Positions 12,860 to 27,471 are shown, numbered from the stretch's first letter. The stretch: 64,000 nt of DNA from Anoplopoma fimbria (GCF_027596085.1 NC_072457.1:28131331-28195330), one strand, 5' to 3'. The notes: generated by a model not told the origin, from the sequence alone. Program-made: numbers and translations.

Positions 12860-14154
12860 GGTGCTCTGTATGGCTCTTTTCCTCTCGGACAGAGGGAATT
12901 CAGCTCCAGCCTGGTTTCGGTTTGCCACACAGTGCACCACTGTAGCCGGCTAGCCGTGCCTTCAGCTTCCGGGGCTTTTAGCTGCACCCATAATCAGCTA
13001 GCCTCCACCACTTGTGCCAAGGTTAACCACATAATTACTGCACTCATCTGGCCGAATCTCTTCTCAGTGCAGCACAGAAGCATGATCCCGCAGTTGCAGA
13101 GAGCCGCTTTGGCCCAACCCTCGAGCACGCAGAACTACAAGGCTAGAGCTCAACCCTCGTAACCCTCTCTGCAGTTTGGTGAAGATAGAGCCGACTTTCT
13201 CAGCTTATCGTTTCTCAGGAGGTCATGGATTAGCAATCCTTGGGCCATGTAGTTCTGACTCATTCTCAAGCATCGAACGCAGTCAACAAACCGGTATCGC
13301 AGTATGAACTCCTCGGAGTTGTGGCAGGAAAATTGAGGAAAGTGTTGGTCGGACTGTGGTGGGACTGGATCTTACTGGCATTCTTCTGGAGGACTGGGGA
13401 GTCACTCTGCTAGACCAACATAGGAAAGTTAGCCAGACCGAGTGAGGAAGTGAATGAATGAGTTTTTGGGGTGCATGGGACTAGCAGGTATATATGAGTT
13501 TGTCTGCGTTCCTGAGTGCCTGTGCAGCCTTTTCATACCTTATTTGTTGATACAGTATATGTCTATGAGTGTACATGAATTTTCCGTCTGCATTCTGTCC
13601 CCTGAACAGGAAAAGAAGTCGACATAATCCAACCAGGAAATAATGAAATTGAACTTCTCTCTGTGCAGTCTTTCATGAAACATAGGAAGCCTCATGTTTT
13701 TTTCATGCACTGTACATCAGAGTAACAGAAGAACTGTAAAGAATCTGAGATCTAAAAGAACTGGATTAGTGTGTCAACTAAATAATTAATCTGTTATTTT
13801 CCTCTAATTTCAATCGCCCTTTTTTGTCTCACCATCAGTTTACCTCAGAAAGATAACCTTTTTTTTCTTACCTGATAGTGCTATAGTTCCTATAGTAACA
13901 ATAACTTACTACAAGGTTATATAATTGTTATAGGAGTCAATTTCAGAAATACAATTTTTTTCAGATATTTTTCAGATGTTTCATTAACTTTTCAAAGGTA
14001 GACCAAAATCAGGATATACATCCTGAAAGGTTAAACCAGCAATCTATTGATTCATTAATTGATTGTCTGGTGTATAAAATGTCCATCACAGTTTTCCAGA
14101 GCAAGAGTTGAGCACTGCCTGTTATGTCCATCAGGACAGCAGTTCATAACCCAT

Positions 14155-14310
14155 AAGAGAGTAAGAAGAAGAAGAACTACATTATTAATCCCTTTGGGGA
14201 AATTCAATTTGGCAACTCTCCAGTCTCCAGTTGACAGTCCGTACCGACTCGTCCGTGTTGGACTTCACCCTCCACTTCCCATGCCAAGTCTCCATAGCCC
14301 GAGCTACTGA
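14155..14310. repeat. Repeat-like fragment
   Basis: A GAA tandem followed by TTATTAATCCCTTTGGGGAA is a motif seen at the tail of dispersed fish repeats as I recall. The rest is unrecognised. Confidence 0.35.
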
Positions 14311-16319
14311 TGCCTAAGAAAAGGGTCAAAATTTGATGCCAAAACCAGGGACAGAACCAGGGACCTTTAGATCTTCAACATGTCTACATGCAGGCAAATA
14401 TTCACATTTGAGAAGCTAGAAGCAGCATATTTTTGCTTAAAAGAAACAATTACTCAGTTTCTGAGAAATGTCTTCAAAAACAGTGTGTTGCTGTGACGAT
14501 TACACGCTTCACCTTGGTTGGTAGGTTATTACTGAAATCCATGCTATGCATGTCGAACAAGCTGACCTTAGAAAGAACACACAAAGTGTTATGGTTTGAA
14601 TATCTTGCTTTAAGTCACACTTAAACACACCACACAGGCGCATAAGTAGCATAAGTAACATTAGACTGTGTTCTTAATGCAGACTAACATCAACAACATG
14701 AATAATAGAGTCAAACTAGAGCCAGTGGTGCTGTCCACACCACCAAAACTACAGTCAGTCCAAAACACATTTAAAGACCGCCATCAGTCAGCTTGATGTG
14801 TTGGGGCGCTTATACCTACTGACTGATCATAAAAGAGAATTAAAACCATAAAGGTACTACCTCAGTTCTGAGTTAGACCCCCCTAAGCAAAGCACTTAAG
14901 TCATAGTAAATGTCCTGCTGTGCCAATGGAAAACCTGTAAAAGATTTTTGCTTTGTCAGACGCTTTGTAGAAAAGTAATTTCCTCTTGTTTCTATTGAGG
15001 CTGGAGATAAGCCAGGACGCCTGGCACACCGAGAAACAATTTACAGATTATACACACTTTCTGTTAGAGTAGAGGACAAACAGACAACACACACATAGGT
15101 GGGAATGTTATACGCCGTAAGAACCTTTTATTAAGTCTCATGATCAAGAAAGAATCTGAACTTACACCTACATACTGTACACACTGACCTACATAAACAT
15201 ACATGTGTACAGACACTTAGTCAGCTGGCATCAGGCAGAACATCTAGAAGTTGACAGGATGCTTCACAGTTACAAATCTTGTAATTTCCCCTCCACCACA
15301 GAGACACTGAAAACAGTTAGTTCTTTTTTTAAAGTGCCCATTTATTTAATTCCACGACTCAATAATGTATTTACAACCTCAATATTTACATGTGGCAGCA
15401 GAAGGATTTGGTTGAAAAAACACTGTGCATCATTAGTAAGATAACCCGCTGAGCAAAACTGATGATTGCCCCAAAAAAAAAGAAAGGAATGAGAGAATGA
15501 GAGACGAAAGAGGCAAATGACAAACATGATGAAATAAAAGTTTTTCGGAATAACGCGGCGTGGGAGGAGATTTAGAGTGACCTAATTAAAATGTTGGAAT
15601 CCTGAGAGGAATAAATTAAGAAAATGTCAGTTAGGCTGAGCCGGAGGAGGGGAGATTAAGAGGCGCAAGCTCAAATACTGTCTTATTTCTGCTCTCTTTT
15701 ATCGCTGCGGCGTGGAACATTGGTCTTTAACAACAACAGAGTGAGTTGGTGTTGCCCAGATATTAACCACTGGAGTTCATGTAGAGAATTTGCAAAGACT
15801 AACGTGTAACAGAAAAGGGAATGGCGTTTCAAGTTGAGAAAGTTTTGAGCTTTAGGTGTCTTGTAAAAAAGAGAAAGTTGGGCGGGCTGTAACTAGTCTG
15901 ACACGGCTGATGTTCTATTCTTCAGACTTCCAGGGGAAACTTTGAAATTAAAATGGAAATCTGAGAACATGAAAAAGAAAGAGAGAGACATGAAGCTTCA
16001 GAACTTCAACAAAAAATAGTCCCACCTTGCAATTTAAGCAGCTTAAGGTTTCTACATCTTTTCTGTACGGTAGCAGTATGAAAGCTACGGGTCTATTAGC
16101 ACCATGTAGCTATCGTCGTCGCTGACTTCCACCAGCCGCCACAGATACATTCACCCCGTGGGGAAGCTCCATATGGGGCCAACATGTTACTGCTGCGCTG
16201 GGCAGGACGGAACCATACGGACGCTGTCAGGCTGCATGTAGCGTTTATTAGAGCAGATGACAAGCAACGGCAATGTGTCGATCGTCAACACAGAGGAGGG
16301 GAAGGGATAGGATGAACAA

Positions 16320-16360
16320 TGAGAGGGAGGGAGGGAGGGAGGGAGGGAGAAGAAAGAAGG
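16320..16360. repeat. GGGA tandem tract
   Basis: About seven GGGA units then AAGAAAGAAGGGAGGGAGG, all purine. Confidence 0.85.
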
Positions 16361-17298
16361 GAGGGAGGACAGCTGGTACAAAGACTGGTGTTAGTTAAGG
16401 ATGACTAAGTGACATGTTGACAAGAGACAGATAAGAGGACTCCATGGAACAAAGATGAAAAAGTATCAGCGAGCCTCTGATGCCAGTGTGCTTCAATATA
16501 GTACAAGATCTTTGATTCCACTTCCCTTTGAAGTGATCCATGGAAATAACACCATGTGGCATGCATGAACTTCAGCATTGGATGAGAAAAAAAAAGGTGA
16601 AGATCCAGTCGGGTGCAGCCTCCCTAATGCTGAGCCTTCACAGTCTACATTGACTTGCACAGCCACAGCGTTTTCCCGCTGCACTGTTTGTGCAATTAGC
16701 ATCCACTTTACTTTCAAATGCAATCAATTCAGAAAAGTTTCATCAAAGTTTTAACAATGAAAAACTTCCGCACTGAAAAAGGATGTTATATCTAATCTAT
16801 TGGACAATAATCTCTTGCAAATGAACAGCGGTTTCAGTTTATATTTTCAAGCAGGCTGAAATGAAAATGAATCCCCCCCCCCCAACGCTTGCGTGTCCCC
16901 ACTCGACCCACACTGTGCTATCCAGGCGTGTAGTATTTGTGCAGAAGTCTTCCATTTCAGCGCTGCACTCCACAACAACAACAACAGCAGGTCGTTTGTT
17001 TCAATCTAACAATAGTTGCAACAAAGATAGAGGAATTTACTTTTCTTCTCTCAATTCTTCCCAAAGCGTCGCGTCAGCCGGTGGAGGCTTTACATAATTT
17101 GTGTCATCGCTCCTTATCCCAACCTCAAATCTCCTGTGGACTCTCAGTGTAGGTGTGTGATGCTCTGCTCTCTGTGCGGTGCCTGTCTGTGTTGGTGGTT
17201 ATTGGTGATAGTGTAACAATGGCTGTGGGGCTACACTCCACTTAAGCTGTCATGCCTGTAATGAACAGCAGATTTTAGTGTGAAGCAGCTCATCTATT

Positions 17299-17300
<2 letters not shown>

Positions 17301-17337
<37 letters not shown>
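17301..17337. repeat. (GT)n microsatellite
   Basis: About 18 GT units. Confidence 0.9.
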
Positions 17338-17338
<1 letters not shown>

Positions 17339-18865
17339 TGAAAGAGAGAAAACGAGAGGGCAATCTGAAGCGTAACGCGGCAGACATTGTAGCTTACGGG
17401 TGGAGGTTTGAATGATGGCTTAACGTCGTCTTTTAACATCTGCCTGTTGATATGAGCTTTGTACATTTGAACAAAGGCGCTGATTTTTTTGGTAGGGACG
17501 CACCAATATGATTTTTTCAGTCCGAAAACTGCGCATCTCTATGTTTTAGCCACGATAGCGGCGTGGCTGTATTGTTGTGTTTAGTGCTATTTTGCAAATG
17601 TTAATATGATAAACAAAAAAAACTAAATAACTTAAACTTAAAGAGTTATTCTTACACGCCAGAGAGTTTTACTGGCGTCTGTAATCTTTCTTCCTGTCCA
17701 TTCAGGCTGTGAAGTCCACAAATACACATTCCAAAGTTGAGGCAAAGCTAAAAATGAGGTTTTGCAAATGGAATGGGTTTCTTTGTCCTGGCAGTTGGGT
17801 TTAGGTTAATGACCTGTGTTGTATCCAGGCAACAAACCTACATACAGAAATATCCCTCCAACCCCTGCTGAGCAAGGAAAAGCAACGAGAAAAGTTCTTA
17901 CTAACACTGATGTAATTTTGGATGATAACCACTTGATTCGGCTAAGTGGGATTGCTGAAGCGGTTTATACTAGGACTTTGGATTTTGTAGAATTTTTGAG
18001 CAACATGAGATTGATTCAGTCATTACAGAACAAACAATTAACTCTTGTTACGTACATTAGGAAAGTGGAAATTGTATTAAGATAAATCTGGACCTCTTAA
18101 TAAAATAAAAGATTATTACGCCTGCTGATGGTTTTTGACATTGACGTTGCATTTACCTGAATAAGAAGTATGGATAAGGGTCAAATCCACTCCCTTAACA
18201 CCACTGCAGCTGACAAAAACATCACATTCATTAAAAAAAACAAAAACACAAATGCCCTCTTGGATGTTAAACGGAGATGGAATTATTTATCAGAGTAAGT
18301 GGTGCTCAATTAATTATGTAATCTTGTGATGTCCTCCTGAATATATTCAATTCAACAGGAGTCGAAGGAAACATACTCTCATACATTTTATTCAGCAGTA
18401 TTTCATTGTAATGAAGCTAGTGAGGCTCAACAGAATGCTGTCGTCTGGCAAAGCTCAGAAAGCCTTTTTGTTTCTCCCTCCAGTTTTCCTGTCCTTTCTC
18501 ACTAGTATTTTTTTTAATCATTTTTTCATCGTTTGTTCAACACACCCTGCATCTTTTTTATCTTTTGCTCTACGTCTGTGTGTCATTTGTCTCTTTTTCC
18601 TCTTTCTGTTTCCCTTTTCTTTCTTTTTGCTTCCACTGACTTTCATGCAGCAGCTCTGTCGTCTCAGCACTTCTCCCGCTGTGTGTGTCCGCTCAGTGTT
18701 TGTGTGTGTTTGTGTGTGTAGGTGTGTGCGTGTATGTGTGTTCCTTTTCTTAGTGACATTTCCGTGCCAGGTGTGACAAATGGCAGGCAGAGAGGAAACA
18801 TTTATTCCCTGTGGTGAGCTTAATTAGCCTATCAGCTAAGCCTTGGCACCAGCTTGTTTTGAAAA

Positions 18866-18978
<113 letters not shown>

Positions 18979-19083
18979 CATACACATCTATCCTCAAGTA
19001 AGAATCCACCAACAAGTGCACACACACAAACAAAAGACAAATCTCTTCAATACATGAACTGCATAGATAATTGGACAGTACAT

Positions 19084-19226
19084 TAAATGATGTCTAAATC
19101 ACAGTTCCAATCCTTATTTTCTTCTCCGCCAACCTCATATTACAGTTTTTCACTTAAGCACAATTTTCAAAAACAGGGCCTAAATGATGTCTAAATCACA
19201 GTTCCAATCCTTATTTTTCTTCTCCG
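19084..19226. repeat. Two-copy direct repeat, 97-bp spacing
   Basis: A block of about 45 bp beginning TAAATGATGTCTAAATCACA is present at 19084-19128 and again at 19181-19226 with a single extra T. The following GCCAACCTCAT is also found after both copies (19128 and 19253), delayed in the second. This is a local segmental duplication with a later indel. Confidence 0.85.
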
Positions 19227-22200
19227 GCTTCACATCCAGAGGGACTCAACTGTAGCCAACCTCATCTTTTCTCTATTAAAAGGTTAAATCATTTACAAAT
19301 TACAGCTCTCTTCCAGCAGTTAGCATATGGTGGGTGTGTAGAGGCCACACAAGGCCAGCAGGCGAGACTGGAGGAGAGACATAAAAGAGATTGCATGTGT
19401 GTCTCTTCCATTTGTGATTTAGTGAGCGGGGTATCACATTCAGTGCGGTTTTACATCACATATCCATCTGCGTGTTAACATCTGTCCACTTCTGTGTCGG
19501 TCCATTGTTCTGCCAAATCCAACATCTGCAGCTGAGGGATGGATATTGGGGAGTGATGAAGGAGGAGGAGGAGGAGGAGGAGTCCTGGTGTCCACTAACC
19601 TTGCAGCCAAGCAAGGCAGCTATAACGCAGTGCTGCTAATTACAAACAAAGTCACACACACAGGCGCTTAAATGTGCTGAATGAGTGGTGACTGTGGGCC
19701 TTATGACATTATTAACTGCAAAAGAGACTCTCTGTCTATCTCCGTCTTTTTTCTCTTTGACTCTGAGACGGGACCTGCTGCAGAGGGGGAAATGAAAGCC
19801 AAAAATGTTGCTGATGTGTCTCCCTGCTTAGCGCTGGGTTTTTCTGGGCTTTGATGCCAGCCAGGTGGTTGAGGGCGGTGGGGGTGGGGTATTAAGGTGC
19901 CCTTTAAGGGTAGAAAAAAAGGGGGGGAGGTGAACATTGTAATTTGACCACATTGTGTTGTGACTTGTTTTTAGGTGTGGCCTGGTCCGCCAGCCCCGCT
20001 GGCAACAAATGGCTTTTGATGTCAGAGTTGAAAGGTTTGGTGGGATTTTAGGGAGACTTCACGCTGCTCTGAGGTGGGATTAGTGTCGGAACGTCAACAA
20101 TGAGGACAGAAACGCATTGTGCTTGTTTTTCACACAAGCACACCAGCAGTTTGGCTGATTAGCTGTGATTGCACGAGAAGATGCAATGTTTGTAAATGAT
20201 TGAGGCCATATTAATGTGTTATATTCCCATCATCTTTATCTTATACAACAGCACTCTTTATTTGGCGATATCCCCATCTTTCATGAGATCTGCTCCTTGA
20301 AATGCTCCCAAAAGATGTACTGTAGATACAGAAAAAGTTGGGCTAGTAGTCCTGGTTAAGAAGAAGTTAACAATGTGACCCACTGGTAAACGATGACAAT
20401 CCACTTTGTCCCTTTAGGGTTGGGCTTTTGTAAAAGGTCCACTTGTCGGCTGCCAAGAGATTAAAAGTCATAATAGAGTGAAAGAGGAGACCGCTCTGAT
20501 GTCACTTTGTTTCTGAATAGTTAGATTACAGCAGGGTGTAGGCAGCAAGAATTGTCCTCACCTGGCCAGTCAGTAGGAGATAGGGGTCTCTGGCCCCCAA
20601 CTTTAGGCCCCTAGTTGAATTTGGCATTCTAGCTCTACACTCACCCCCTTTACATCTTATTGTACTCCAGTGGGGACACTGTAGCAAATAGTTTTTAAGG
20701 AAATGGACTAATCTGGTCTGGTGTAGTTAAGTGGCTTCTCCAGTCTCCTGTTACTGGGTGAAATGTTTCAACAGCTTTTGAAAGGATATTGCCATGGAAT
20801 TGGCTTTGGTTAACTTTGGGAATCCCTTGGCTTTTTTCCCTCACTAGCATCATCAGCTCTTGTTGTACTTATACAACGTGTCTACCAAATGTTAATTCAA
20901 TTAAATTAGATTCAAATGTATTTGAACACCATGTCGTACAAAAGCAGTTCATATTACTTTAGATAAAGTCAAACTCACAACAGAAAAGGCAGCGAAAACT
21001 GTGCAAATTAAACAGAGACATCGTTTCATACATTAACACACACAGTAAGGTCTTTAGTTTGGATTTAAGAGCAAGTCTAAGATCAGCAGGCTAACTCTTC
21101 CATTATTCAGGTGCATGAATACAAAATTTCATCGCATTGGACGTAATAAGTGCTCTGAGCACATGGAGGAGGTTACCGCCTGTTAAACATCCTAAACTAA
21201 GATGGTGAAAAGTTGTTAACAGTATTCCTGCTAAAGCATGTCAGCATTCTGACTTTAATCTAATCGCTACTGTACCTAAGGCCTCACAGCAGTGGATCTG
21301 AAATCCTTAATAATCTCATATTGACTTCAACATCAATTTGGCACAGCTAGCTACAGTTTCAGATAGACATCTGTGTTTGAATAAAAGCTTTATAGATTTT
21401 CAACAGTTCCACCTCTTCATCCCTTTCTCTCTCTGCCACTAATATCCACTCGGTTTACACCTGAATTATCACTCACCTACAGTATTTTCATTAAATTTGA
21501 TGAAAAGCATTGCATTCAATAACCAGTCAAATCAACAAAATCCTTTTTGTCCTGTCATCTCTTTCAGTAATGCAGTGGTTTGAAATCTAGCAGCACATTG
21601 TCAATGAGGAACCAGTGTCCAGATCATCTCCAAATAACTTGATCCACAGAAGTCTTTTGCTTTGATTGGACAACACTGATCCAAGAAGTGCATTAAAAAA
21701 ACTGGAGGTAACTGGTGCCAAAATGAATACTGGGGTCAAGCAGGGAAATCTCGGGCAGTTCCAGTCGTTCCAAACAGGATTAGAATGAATCAATAGCTCC
21801 TTTGATGAACACAGTTGCTCTAGTTATTGCAGTAGAGGAACTCATTCTGCCACACACACACTAAAGACTTGTTTTGTCGCAATTTGACCATCTAATATTT
21901 CTACCCTGTAAATGTTATCATTTGACTGTTGTTTCTTCTTTGGATCCATTTGTTTTTCTCATAACTATAACAAAAAACAGCTTAAAGTCAGAAATCTCCT
22001 TTTCTGCCTCGGGGTGCACTGTGCTGGTCAGGGGCCTTCAATCATTTAGATGTTTTAATGATCCTGGTGTCAGACCAAAAGATCGTATCGGCCGTACCTC
22101 CACTCGTTATTGCTAGCTGCGGTGCTGAACTCCTCACCCTCCTCCCCCTCCTCCCCCCCGCTTTACTCATTTTCTTCTGATCTTTATCACCCCTCCATTC

Positions 22201-22876
22201 GTTCACACAGATAACTCTGCAGACTTTTGTGACTTTAGAAATCTGTCACATACATTGCTCGGAAACCATAGCTTGTTAAAGGAGTTTACCTTTTTTTCAT
22301 TTTGCGTTGGCCAAGCATGACTGGCAGCGTGTCGCATGGTACAACCTCACTGGAGTCTCACAGATGTTTGGAGAAAAGTCATTAGTTGGGTGCGTTTGTT
22401 GTTTAAATGCAAATCTGACCGCATGATGTGACTTTCAAATGAGCTGATTATAATCATTTGGAAGATTATATTCAAGACAAATGTTTAACTGCTCAGCATG
22501 CAAAATACATTAAGCAAATGTAAATGCAACAACTGGACCATTCAAGCTTTTTAAATAGTCATTTTTTGCGTGTTTCTGCTTCAGTAAACGTTTGTGATGC
22601 ATCCTGACAGATTTTCACCCCCAGGTCTCTCGGGCGGATACCCAACCAACAACTGTCCCTTGTTCCTGCAACACAGCCTGAACAGTTTTTGTCTGAAGAA
22701 GTGATCATAAGACTGTGACAAAATTCAAAAAAATCCCATCTGGAATAATTGGGGCCCTATGGCTTCCTCAGTTACACTGTAATGCATCATGCATTTATGC
22801 ATACATGACACCTCTGCATTTGTAGTTTTGGCCTTGTGCCTGTATGTTAGCATAAGAACGCTACCACAGTGTCTCC
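19227..22876. other. No gene seen
   Basis: Unique non-coding sequence. 20885-21300 may be an old retroposon remnant (A-rich, with GTGCATGAATACAAAATTTC), but this is too weak to call. Confidence 0.55.
19561..19583. repeat. (GGA)n microsatellite
   Basis: About seven GGA units. Confidence 0.85.
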
Positions 22877-22950
22877 TTAAAGGACCAGTGCGTAGGATTT
22901 GATGGCATCTAGTAGTGAGGTTGCGGATTTCATCCAACTGAATACCCCTC
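22877..22950. repeat. Dispersed teleost repeat fragment
   Basis: TTAAAGGACCAGTGCGTAGG and GGCATCTAGTAGTGAGGTTG are, from memory, the start of a very common fish repeat, normally ending in the reciprocal inverted end. Only this end is visible here. Confidence 0.5.
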
Positions 22951-23317
22951 AATACAGACCTCAATTTCACTGTTTATTGCATTGAGGACAGCTTACCTTT
23001 TTATTTTATGGCCACATCTCACAAAAGACGTCAGTATATTAAATGCAGAATGCTTGTTGAATTGTCGAACAGTGTCTGAAACCTCCTCCACCAACCCATG
23101 GCCAACATCAGAATTCAGGGGCTGGGTATGCCAACTTTTGTGGCATGTGGTTTGGCACTTTGGCAGCCGACCAGGTCTGCATGGGTTTAAAATAATACAG
23201 GGTTTAAACTTCTCTCCCTAACTCTTTCTGAGTTCGTTATCCATTTGTAAGATAACCACATATTGACACACGCCCATTGTGGTAGGCTGACAGAACTTGA
23301 CAAATGTAGTCCTTTTC

Positions 23318-23445
23318 TTTTTAAGATTATTTATTTTTGGGCATTTACGCCTTTTTTTAACAGAGTAGAGTTAAAAACTACAAGGTCCCTAACTTGGAAT
23401 CAAACCTGGGACGTCGTCTGTAAAGGAGCTCTAAATGTAGGTATT
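23318..23445 (-). mobile_element. Decayed SINE relic
   Basis: The segment contains GGAATCAAACC at 23396-23406, the same decayed B box as the SINE at 1515-1659, next to a T-rich stretch like that element's body. No clear A box remains. Confidence 0.4.
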
Positions 23446-24659
23446 TTCAATTAATTTGTGTCATTCATAATGTTTCTAGAACCTGGAGCAGTCATCCATC
23501 CTAAGCTCCCCACAGAAACTTTAATGTCTCTTCCTTCTGTTTTGCCCAGACTCATCAGCATCTCATGTAATCTTAGCTCAATGTATTGTGTCCCACAACT
23601 CTAATAATGGTAAACTCAAACTCTTTCTAGTCTGTGTCTTGCTAAGTCAATTGCTGCTGTCTTTGCCGTTGGGATCATAGGAAAAACTCAAGTCTGCACA
23701 CACAAAGCCTCAGGTTAAGAACATTGTGCTTCTTCACCATCTTTTTTATCTTGTTTTTTCGACTCAGTGTCCATCTATCAGTGCACAGAAATTAATTTCC
23801 TCTGCAGGTGTAAACAGAGCAGATAGGGTCTTAACCTCTGCACACAGTACGTGTGTTCTTTGTATTGTTAGAGTGACACAAGGCACTAACAGTTTATGTC
23901 ATTTGTAAAACTGTGTTCCCAGAAAAGTGCCTCTTGTTATTGCCTGGGCATGATGCATTCAGGTGTTCTTTTCCAGAAGCTCAATTCTTCTTGACTCTGC
24001 ATACAGATGAGACAGTGGGAGAGCTGTAGGCCGACAAGGAATGAGCTTAGTTTCAACCCATGTTGAGCTGCATGTTGTGCATCTGAGTCACCAGACCTAC
24101 TAGGAAATCAGAACTTAATTAATAAATGTAATTAACAGGTGCCTTCCATTCCCGTGACGGCAGAGACCCTAATAGGAAATACAACAAAACAAATTAAAGC
24201 AATCCCCTGGACTGTTTTACATCGGATAAGGAGGTAATGTTTCTTTCCTGTTCGTCAGTAATCAGAATATCTCAAAGAGCTTCACAGTTCATTCTTGCCG
24301 TTGGAAATAGCTGTTGACAAAGCAATCCCAACTCAAGGTCCACTCGCTTGTTCCTGAGCTTTTGGCCATATTGCACACTCCTCATCAGCAGTTTGAATTG
24401 ATCGATTGGGGTTTGTCTTGTCAAATCAGTTAACAGGTGACAGATTTGGTGCAGATTTGTATCCAGATGCTGATCCAGAAATTGTGTAAAGGATTAACAT
24501 TTTTAGCATGCCAACAAGCCAACTAGCGCTAAACACGTATTTTAGTGTTAGCAACATTGCTCTTGTAAGTCCTAACAAAAGATAATTGATGATATTTTTA
24601 CAAAAACACTCTATGGGTGCTATCTAGTCCTAGTTTTTGTGTTATCCATTACCTTAATA

Positions 24660-24961
24660 ATATTACATTACAGTCATTTAGCAGACGCTTTTATCCAAAG
24701 CGACTTACAGTCAGTAGTATATTACATATCATTCACCCATTCACACACTGATGACAGGCTACCATCAAGGTGCCACCATCAGACTCTAACTAACATTCAT
24801 GCAACATCCAGTCCACACCGATGGCAAGCCTTCAGGAGCAACTTGGGGTTAAGTGTCTTGCCCAAGGACACATCGACTGCTGAAGCCGGGTATCGAACCA
24901 CCGACCCACCGACTTTCTGATTGGAGAACTACCTTGCTCTCCACTACGCCATAGCCACCCC
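24660..24961 (-). mobile_element. tRNA-derived SINE, copy 2
   Basis: Same element and orientation as 1078-1366, with the A box at 24941-24951 and the B box at 24889-24899 both intact. It differs from copy 1 by a few substitutions and two short insertions between the B and A boxes (around 24909-24917 and 24934-24940). The TGTAATG tail lies at about 24660-24672. Confidence 0.8.
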
Positions 24962-27155
24962 TGTGGTAGTTTCATATTAGATGAAACTACTTTGGAAAAT
25001 ATGTAAAATAGATTTGTTTTCAGTCAAGCGAGTTATCAGTAAATCTTCCCCCCCACTTCTCCATATTATTTGTGTTACACAGTAATGTTCTTTTGGAGGC
25101 TTGTCCTGCCGGCAGAATTTGTGGTTGCATTGTGGAAGTGAAACCAAAAGCTCTCGCCGCTGTGATATATTTGCACATCATTAGCATGCTGTACTCAAAC
25201 ACTGGCCCACGAGAGAAACACACACACACACATCCACTTCATCCTATACAAGAATGACACAGCGAACGAATGCATCTTGTCATTTTCTGTCTTGCCGTGA
25301 CATAAAAGAGCTGCTGACTCACTCTGACCTCTGCTTCGGGGTCCTGCTGGGGTCACGCCGTGTCACACAGAGGCCTGGAATCTCAGCTATGCTCCCTGAC
25401 ACACTGGTCTCAGACCTTACATCACACATTCACATGTCGTTCCCACCAGTCCATTCATGCAGAAGAAAGAAAGGGGACGGGGGCTTTTCCAGTCAGGGGT
25501 CTCTTACCCCATCTCTTTCTTTCTCTCTCTCTCTCTCTCGTTCTCCTCCTCTTATCCACTTTTCCACTATTTCTCTCAGGCCTTTCTTACTCTGTCTCCT
25601 CCACCCTCCTCCACTTGTAATCTCTCTCTCAAAACCCACTTTTTATCCTCATTCTCTGTTATTCTTGACCCCTGGTCTTTTGGGGGGCTCTATAAAATCT
25701 TTATGTGAAGGGCTTTTTGTCTGTGGCACATACACACACACAAGCACATGCAACACACACACACCTCCTTTGCACCCCTATAGATCAGCTGTAGGATCCC
25801 ACTATGCTGCCCGACCATGTGGCCTCAATGCACAGAAGGGACCCTCTGTTGCGGTCCCACAGATACAGGGGCCCATGATGTCACATGGAAATCACCTTCA
25901 TCTCCCAAACATACATACACACAAACACACACACACACACACAATGCACAGTGCGCAGCCCCTCCCTTCCTCTCTTTTTCTTCTCATCGCCGTGGTGAAT
26001 GGAATTGCATGGCTGTGCAGTTCAATCACTGTCAAGTGCAAAGAAAAGGGGTCTCTTGTGCAAAATTTCATGATTCACAATTGATTAAATAGGGGTGTCA
26101 TTTCATGGCTGAGCAGGGGAGGTGTGCGGAGAGGAGAGACGGGGATGAGGGGGTGAGCCTTTTTTTCATGCCCTTGTGAGATATGGCTCAGAAATCGGCT
26201 GATGGGCCCCATTCAGAGCTGGAGATGTAAAGTCTTGGGGTTTATTCACGGAGGAAAATAAGAGGCCCGTATACGAGAGAGGAGGGGGTAAAGGGACACA
26301 GTAGGAGAATTGCCAGTATCTTCTCATGGCATGTTAAAGGGCTTTCATGCCCTTGAGAGATACAGACCTAATATACTGTATATAAGCCGTATGATTTAGA
26401 TTCCTGTTGTCATGTGGAAACTCCCAGGGTTCACCCAGCGGGGAGGCAGAGGAGGGCAGAGGGACAGGAAATGGTTTTTTTTAGAATAAAATACCGAACA
26501 AAGAGGATGGTTTTTTAAGGAGTATAATTGCACTGTACTCCACAAAAGGACATTGACTACTGTAGTAATGAAGTTAGAGAGAAATATTTCAGCACTCTGT
26601 TGTGGAAACTCACTTTTTCTCACTTAACCAAATTTAGGTTTCTATGTACCGTAATTGCCTTAAATCTACAAAAGAAATCTGCGCTGGCACTGGAGTGATT
26701 CTGTGACCATAATCACTCCCTCATTCACCATGCATCTTATATACACATATAGCCCTTTCTTTCGTCTTTACTGCCAAAAAGCTTTCCAGGAAAAAAAACC
26801 TAATAATACATTCAGCTTTCAAACACAAAATAGACTATTTCTATTTCACCAGCACATGGACATGTCAAACATTGAAGCGTGAATTAATGAAAATAGAATT
26901 ATTGTTAATTTAAATGTGCATGTGATGGATGAGAAAGTAGCATTAATGGATGTGAATGCTCTCCTGTTTTTTGCATGTCAGACTCATGTATTGAATAGAG
27001 AAAATCTGTGTGAACAAATTGTTCTCTTAGAGTTGATTTTGTACTCTACAGCACCGTCTCTACAGTGCATAAACACTGAGGCACTAACCCTCAGACTCAA
27101 TACCCACCTTGTGTTCTGGCTTCTGCTGCCTACACATCAGAGAAATCATATATTA

Positions 27156-27158
<3 letters not shown>
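24962..27158. other. No gene seen; one short direct repeat
   Basis: The plus-strand frame at 25254-26084 is CT- and CA-rich low complexity without a domain. A 20-bp motif starting TTTCATGCCCTTG occurs at 26164 and 26343 with one mismatch. Confidence 0.55.

Positions 27159-27229
<71 letters not shown>
27159..27229. repeat. (CA)n microsatellite, left arm of a CA/GT pair
   Basis: About 35 CA units. The GT array at 27359-27470 is its reverse complement in sense. Confidence 0.95.
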
Positions 27230-27233
<4 letters not shown>

Positions 27234-27356
27234 TCACATACAGGATAAATGTGACTTGCATTAAACCAGTCTCACAAGGGACCAGCGTGTGTGTGTGTGA
27301 GAGAGACTTGTGTGTGTATGTTGTGTGTATTAGAGGACAAGTGAGTCTGGAAATGC

Positions 27357-27471
<115 letters not shown>

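Noticed and set aside
20885..21300. Possible retroposon remnant
   Set aside because: It has only vague resemblance to a fish repeat tail, with no defined ends or tandem tail.
25254..26084. 276-codon plus-strand open frame
   Set aside because: It crosses CT- and CA-rich sequence, and the peptide is Ser/Leu/His-rich with no domain or splice context. Shifted frames over the same bases look similar.
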